Positions 62,197 through 64,000 of a stretch of DNA of 64,000 nt are shown here, one piece after another (position 1 is the stretch's first letter; every line of letters starts with the position of its first letter). Made by a program: the position numbers and the translations under genes. The stretch lies in the NCBI GenBank assembly GCA_036490335.1, contig DASXEB010000002.1, positions 186,001-250,000 of the forward strand. Direction: 5' to 3'. The DNA is from Palsa-1392 sp036490335. GTDB lineage: Bacteria > Verrucomicrobiota > Verrucomicrobiia > Chthoniobacterales > UBA10450. The notes below the pieces were generated by a model. It did no database searches and was not told where the DNA came from. It saw nothing but the letters and a program-made list of their open reading frames with translations.

Positions 62197-62288
62197 GTCT
62201 CGAATAACGCAGGCAAAAGGTAAAGCTTCCTCTCTGGTGAGCTGCGCCGGCTACGGACGGAAACCGCCTAACGAGAATAAGACTCGCG

Positions 62289-62630
62289 TCAGGCTTCTTC
62301 GTTTTCGGCTTGCAGCCGCTTCGGAGCCTTGCCGTGCCAAGCCATGGCGATCGCGGGGCGCAGAGTCTTCGCATCCACCGCGGCGAGTCGCACGACCGTG
62401 CTGCCGCCTCGGCCCCAGGCTCCGCTCGCCGGCGAGCACGCTTCCGGCATCGCGCGGAGCAATTTCGCCTGCTCCTCCGGCGTCAACATCAGCGCGCCGC
62501 AGTCATCGTTCGGATAGCCGAGGGTCGCGAAGACTTTCCCGTTCACCCGAAAGTCGGGATGCCCCGCGTGCGAGCTTTCCGCCGCTTCCGGCATCGAAAG
62601 CGCGATCTTGCGAAATTCTTTCGGAGTCAT
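62289..62630 (-). CDS. MmcQ/YjbR-family protein
   Basis: 113 residues. MTPKEFRKIALSMPEAAESS, then HPDFRVNGKVFATLGYP and LTPEEQAKLLRAM, ending in a Trp/Lys-rich part (AMAWHGKAPKRL). This is the standard MmcQ/YjbR fold, sometimes annotated as DNA-binding, of unknown role. The extended octamer-like sequence GCCTAACGAGAATAAGA (62267) follows its stop. Confidence 0.8.
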   Translation of the reverse strand: MTPKEFRKIALSMPEAAESSHAGHPDFRVNGKVFATLGYPNDDCGALMLTPEEQAKLLRAMPEACSPASGAWGRGGSTVVRLAAVDAKTLRPAIAMAWHGKAPKRLQAENEEA

Positions 62631-62678
62631 TGATCACCCACCTCGGCGCGATGCTCTTTCATCTCTTTGCAATCCTCG

Positions 62679-64000
62679 TCAACGAGCGAACGGGTGGTTC
62701 GCCAATTGAAAAATCGCGTAGGCGGAAGCCCTCGACGCGACTTCGAAAACCGCCCGGTCGTTATTGTCGAGGTTATCGCACCAGCGGCCCGGAAAATCGA
62801 CGCACCCGCCATCGAAGCTCGGAATCCTGCCTTCGTAATTGCCGCGCACGCCGCCCCAGATTTCGACTTCCCGCTGTTTCTTGCAGCAATTTTGCTGGGT
62901 CAGAATACCGGTGTTGGGAATGCCGATGAGGCTGAAGGAATTTGAATCCGTTCCTTCATTTCCAAACCAGGCCGCGAGCGCCGGAATCCCGTTGGTGTCA
63001 AAGTAATCAGCAAAAAAATGGTTCCCAATCCGCGACTGAGGCACCACGTTGAGCGGAAAGCGTTTCACATTTGGGGCGAAAGCCGGATCGGCCACGAGAT
63101 AATCGAAATTCGGCGTCGCGGTCACATCGACATCGACGTCGAAGGCAATTCGCTGCCGCTCCCCCGCGCTCAGATTCGCCGTGTAATAGCGCGAGCCGAG
63201 CAGGCCCAGCTCTTCGCCGCCAAACCAGATGTAGCGCAGGCGATTTCGCGTCGGCGTTTTCGCCATCTGCAAGGCCGCTTCCAGAATCGTCGATGAGCCG
63301 GAAGCGTTATCCAAGATGCCCGCGCCATAAATGGAGTCGAGGTGCGCCTCCACGACGACGATGCGATTGGCGTCGCCAAAAGGCGACTCGGCGATCACGT
63401 TGTAGTCCACGCCCGATTTTTGCTCCGCGGGAATCTCAAGCCGCACCACCGGAGCGTGGCCGGCGTCGCATTGCCGCCGCAGTTCGGCGCCCACCGCAAA
63501 TGAAACCATGCCGATGACCGGAATCGTAACCGGACGAGTTAGTCGCGCCTGGAAGGCGCCGCCATTATCTGACCTCGGTGGTTCCGACGCGCCCTCCTCC
63601 CCGGGCTGATTATAGAGAACGACCGCAGCCGCACCCGCCTCGACGGCGTTCGCCACCTGCACGTCGTAACTGCGCGACCCGCGTCGCAAGAGCGCAATGC
63701 GACCGGGCGCGAAGCCCTGCCATTCCTCCGGCACACCACCGCTGCCCGAGCCACTGACAGCTTGCAGCGGCGCGGAGATTGTTCCGCCCGCCGAGAGCCG
63801 GGCGACAAACCAATCCTGACCGAAAACGTAGTTCTTGCCCGGCGCAGTGAACTGCGGGTGCTCGCCGATTTCGACCGTGCGATAAAGATATTGCTGAATC
63901 GTGACGCGATACCCGGCCTCGCGCATCAACCGGACGACATAGTCGACCGAAGCCTTATAACCTGGCGATCCGGTATCGCGATTGCCATGACCCTTCGGGC
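62679..64000 (-). CDS. M28 family aminopeptidase with PA domain, N-terminus outside the window
   Basis: The frame is open to the window edge (GHGNRDTGSPGYKASVDYVV upstream of the first internal start), so the start is missing. A PA domain is inserted at about residues 60-190 (APGRIALLRRGSRSYDVQVA). Zinc ligands: VVVEAHLDSIYGAGILDNAS (His, Asp), WFGGEELGLLGSRYY (Glu-Glu) and IAFDVDVDVT. The last usual ligand region reads NEGTDSNSFSLIGIP, where SDH or SDY is expected. Secreted exopeptidase by family. The C-terminal part has several Cys (CCKKQ, CVDFPGRWC). Confidence 0.85.
   Translation of the reverse strand, partial: PKGHGNRDTGSPGYKASVDYVVRLMREAGYRVTIQQYLYRTVEIGEHPQFTAPGKNYVFGQDWFVARLSAGGTISAPLQAVSGSGSGGVPEEWQGFAPGRIALLRRGSRSYDVQVANAVEAGAAAVVLYNQPGEEGASEPPRSDNGGAFQARLTRPVTIPVIGMVSFAVGAELRRQCDAGHAPVVRLEIPAEQKSGVDYNVIAESPFGDANRIVVVEAHLDSIYGAGILDNASGSSTILEAALQMAKTPTRNRLRYIWFGGEELGLLGSRYYTANLSAGERQRIAFDVDVDVTATPNFDYLVADPAFAPNVKRFPLNVVPQSRIGNHFFADYFDTNGIPALAAWFGNEGTDSNSFSLIGIPNTGILTQQNCCKKQREVEIWGGVRGNYEGRIPSFDGGCVDFPGRWCDNLDNNDRAVFEVASRASAYAIFQLANHPFAR

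Larger units (their letters stand above)
623..62274. repeat. Dispersed octamer family CCTAACGA / TCGTTAGG (79 exact copies)
   Basis: Start positions by hand count: 623, 2076, 2792, 6875, 8279, 8299, 9099, 10065, 10324, 11066, 11352, 12279, 13253, 13539, 15041, 17193, 18258, 24751, 24921, 25067, 25340, 25378, 25594, 26198, 26637, 26770, 27889, 28679, 29382, 29423, 29525, 29867, 30290, 31002, 31016, 32757, 33628, 34387, 34747, 35551, 36573, 37893, 38630, 38877, 41479, 42050, 44412, 46221, 46294, 47077, 49149, 51036, 51228, 52395, 53623, 53789, 54547, 54863, 55641, 56180, 56196, 56354, 56594, 56817, 57651, 57974, 57986, 58246, 58660, 58723, 58812, 60131, 60489, 60608, 61067, 61088, 61112, 61384, 62267. 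About 22, mostly between genes, extend to CCTAACGARNAAAGGA. No copy lies between 18300 and 24740, the accessory region. Confidence 0.95.

Overview
The window is 64 kb of GC-rich bacterial chromosome, most consistent with a soil Verrucomicrobiota of the Chthoniobacter/Udaeobacter type. This is inferred from gene content, not from a marker gene. The pointers are a metalloprotease with repeats around the phrase DNVLIGGFII, a TIGR03118-type exported protein, an autotransporter-associated beta-strand protein, Hep_Hag/S74 tail proteins, HTTM and WTPGYW-repeat proteins, and GlnRS beside GluRS. No rRNA gene, complete transposase, phage module or CRISPR array is visible. One tRNA gene, tRNA-Arg(CCT), is present.

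Layout. 1-6.8 kb: a gene tail, a frameshifted TPR gene, an HdeD-like membrane protein, a class III cyclase-TPR protein and an MFS transporter. 6.8-7.6 kb: a degenerate 41-bp tandem array. 7.6-18 kb: an alcohol dehydrogenase, a NYN-domain protein, a very large BNR/VPS10-type propeller protein, an SseB-like protein, a half-size EamA transporter, a double cupredoxin and two paralogous exported proteins with PEP-CTERM-like tails. 18-24.8 kb is an accessory region. It holds a TIR/NDT-like effector candidate, a PD-(D/E)XK nuclease gene lying inside the remains of a DNA methyltransferase gene, a 21-bp-period array whose unit changes orientation, a winged-helix gene, HAF-repeat genes and fragments, and a cluster of MITE-like repeats. 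24.8-29.5 kb: nuoLMN. 29.5-38.2 kb: a sulfotransferase, an HNH nuclease, a small lipoprotein, a cupin, a broken DUF4242-cyclase gene, an HTTM operon, a second cyclase-TPR gene and three members of a small anchored protein family. 38.2-53.6 kb: secreted and surface proteins (CocE hydrolase, beta-strand protein, duplicated Hep_Hag/S74 genes, a second 21-bp array, sedolisin, WTPGYW and TIGR03118 proteins). 53.7-64 kb is mostly core metabolism: tRNA-Arg, tilS, gltX, glnS, aroE, an M10 protease, proC, nadA, MmcQ and an M28 peptidase cut by the window edge.

The most striking signal is not a gene. The octamer CCTAACGA (TCGTTAGG on the other strand) occurs 79 times exactly by hand count, against about 1.5 expected by chance at roughly 62% GC. 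It occurs in both orientations, in coding DNA in all three frames and between genes. Many copies extend to GCCTAACGARNAAAGGA. It supplies the stop codons of several genes, and a head-to-head pair forms a hairpin between the convergent gltX and glnS. It resembles a DNA uptake sequence or another chromosome-wide address motif.

A second unusual pattern is the twin arrangement, at 20.9-21.7 kb and 44.8-45.3 kb, of a short methyltransferase-start remnant followed by an array of 21-bp units.
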